Origin: Streptomyces lydicus
GTDB taxonomy: Bacteria > Actinomycetota > Actinomycetes > Streptomycetales > Streptomycetaceae
Reading direction: 5' to 3'
Length of the DNA: 64,000 nt
Assembly (NCBI RefSeq): GCF_001729485.1
Contig: NZ_CP017157.1
Span: 2,046,001-2,110,000 of the forward strand
This document shows, piece after piece, positions 63,743-64,000 of this stretch (position 1 is its first letter; each line of letters opens with the position of its first letter). The notes below the pieces were generated by a model. That model did no database searches. It was not told the origin of the DNA and was given only the letters and a program-made list of their open reading frames with translations. Position numbers and translations under genes: made by a program.

Positions 63743-64000
63743 GTGAGCGATCCCGTGGCGCAGGCCCGGCCGGACACCCGGCCCAGGGGCGGCCCGGCGC
63801 GCCGTCTCGCGCCACCCCTGGGCGCCCTCGCCGCGACCGCCGCCGCCTTCGCCTACGTCGGCGCCGTCGACCCGAACCGGCCCGGCCACTACCCCGTCTG
63901 TCCCCTGCTGCACCTGACCGGGCTCTACTGCCCGGCCTGCGGGGGCCTGCGCAGCGCGCACGCCGTCGCGCACGGTGACCTCACCGCCGCGCTGGGCGCC
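63743..64000 (+). CDS. DUF2752 membrane protein (partial, runs off window)
   Basis: GTG 63743 opens a frame that is still open at the window end (86 codons). After VSDPVAQARPDTRPRGGPAR it reads a membrane segment and then DPNRPGHYPVCPLLHLTGLYCPACGGLRSAHAVAHGD, the YCPACGGxRS motif of DUF2752. CACACT lies 6 nt before the start. The upstream gap 63540-63742 has no gene and no clear terminator. DUF2752 proteins are small membrane proteins of unknown role, often near trp genes in actinobacteria. Confidence 0.85.
   Translation, partial: MSDPVAQARPDTRPRGGPARRLAPPLGALAATAAAFAYVGAVDPNRPGHYPVCPLLHLTGLYCPACGGLRSAHAVAHGDLTAALGA

Overview
This window looks like a chromosomal core segment of a Streptomyces or very close relative. 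The DNA is very GC-rich with strongly G/C third codon positions. The order of the division and cell-wall (dcw) cluster, the SepF/YlmG/DivIVA tail behind ftsZ, a PriA-type isomerase standing in for HisA and TrpF, a T-box before ileS, and many GTG starts all point the same way. No rRNA, tRNA, CRISPR array, prophage or insertion sequence was seen.

Layout. 1-1897 (minus): the start of a DUF58 gene, a MoxR ATPase and a beta-carbonic anhydrase. 1898-2400: a regulatory gap with a promoter that overlaps a three-repeat MraZ-box-like array, although no mraZ gene is present, followed by a possible 27-codon leader ORF that overlaps rsmH. 2401-20622 (plus): rsmH-ftsL-ftsI-murE-murF-mraY-murD-ftsW-murG-ftsQ-ftsZ-pgeF-yggS-sepF-yggT-divIVA, mostly with overlapping or nearly touching genes. 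It has a dedicated 283-bp control region before ftsZ. 20652-24340: twin terminators, then ileS on the minus strand behind a T-box leader. 24640-28812 (plus): a DksA/TraR-type protein with a histone-H1-like tail, lspA, an RluD-type pseudouridine synthase and a Na+/H+ antiporter.

28871-37277 is mixed: an MscS channel, a dienelactone hydrolase and a PhoD-type phosphatase. Then comes a duplicated two-gene module (polytopic membrane protein plus membrane-anchored DsbA-like thioredoxin-fold protein, twice), and a DUF2252 kinase-like protein. 37447-45660 (plus): dnaE, an NYN-domain protein, an ABC exporter pair whose ATPase gene has a duplicated 3' end, and a membrane protein. A 55-aa minus-strand gene sits behind dnaE. 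45744-49029 (minus): a YbaK deacylase, a Lon-N-domain protein, a ~310-bp inverted repeat filling an intergenic gap, and a membrane protein with beta-helix-like repeats.

49315-55058 (plus) is the histidine operon hisD-hisC-hisB-(54-aa membrane protein)-hisH-priA-ridA-hisF, nearly all start/stop overlaps. It is interrupted by a divergent unit, sdhCAB (minus) with a LysR regulator, plus a mycothiol-type enzyme. It resumes with hisI and trpE, followed by a Trp-linked membrane protein, a HGxxPAAW protein and a DUF2752 protein cut by the window end. The two pathways share chemistry through PriA.

A recurring feature is a -10-like hexamer 6-8 nt before the start codon of about a dozen genes, the signature of leaderless transcripts. 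The most unusual observations are the duplicated DsbA/membrane-protein module, the long inverted repeat, the MraZ-box array without mraZ, and several small genes that are easily missed.
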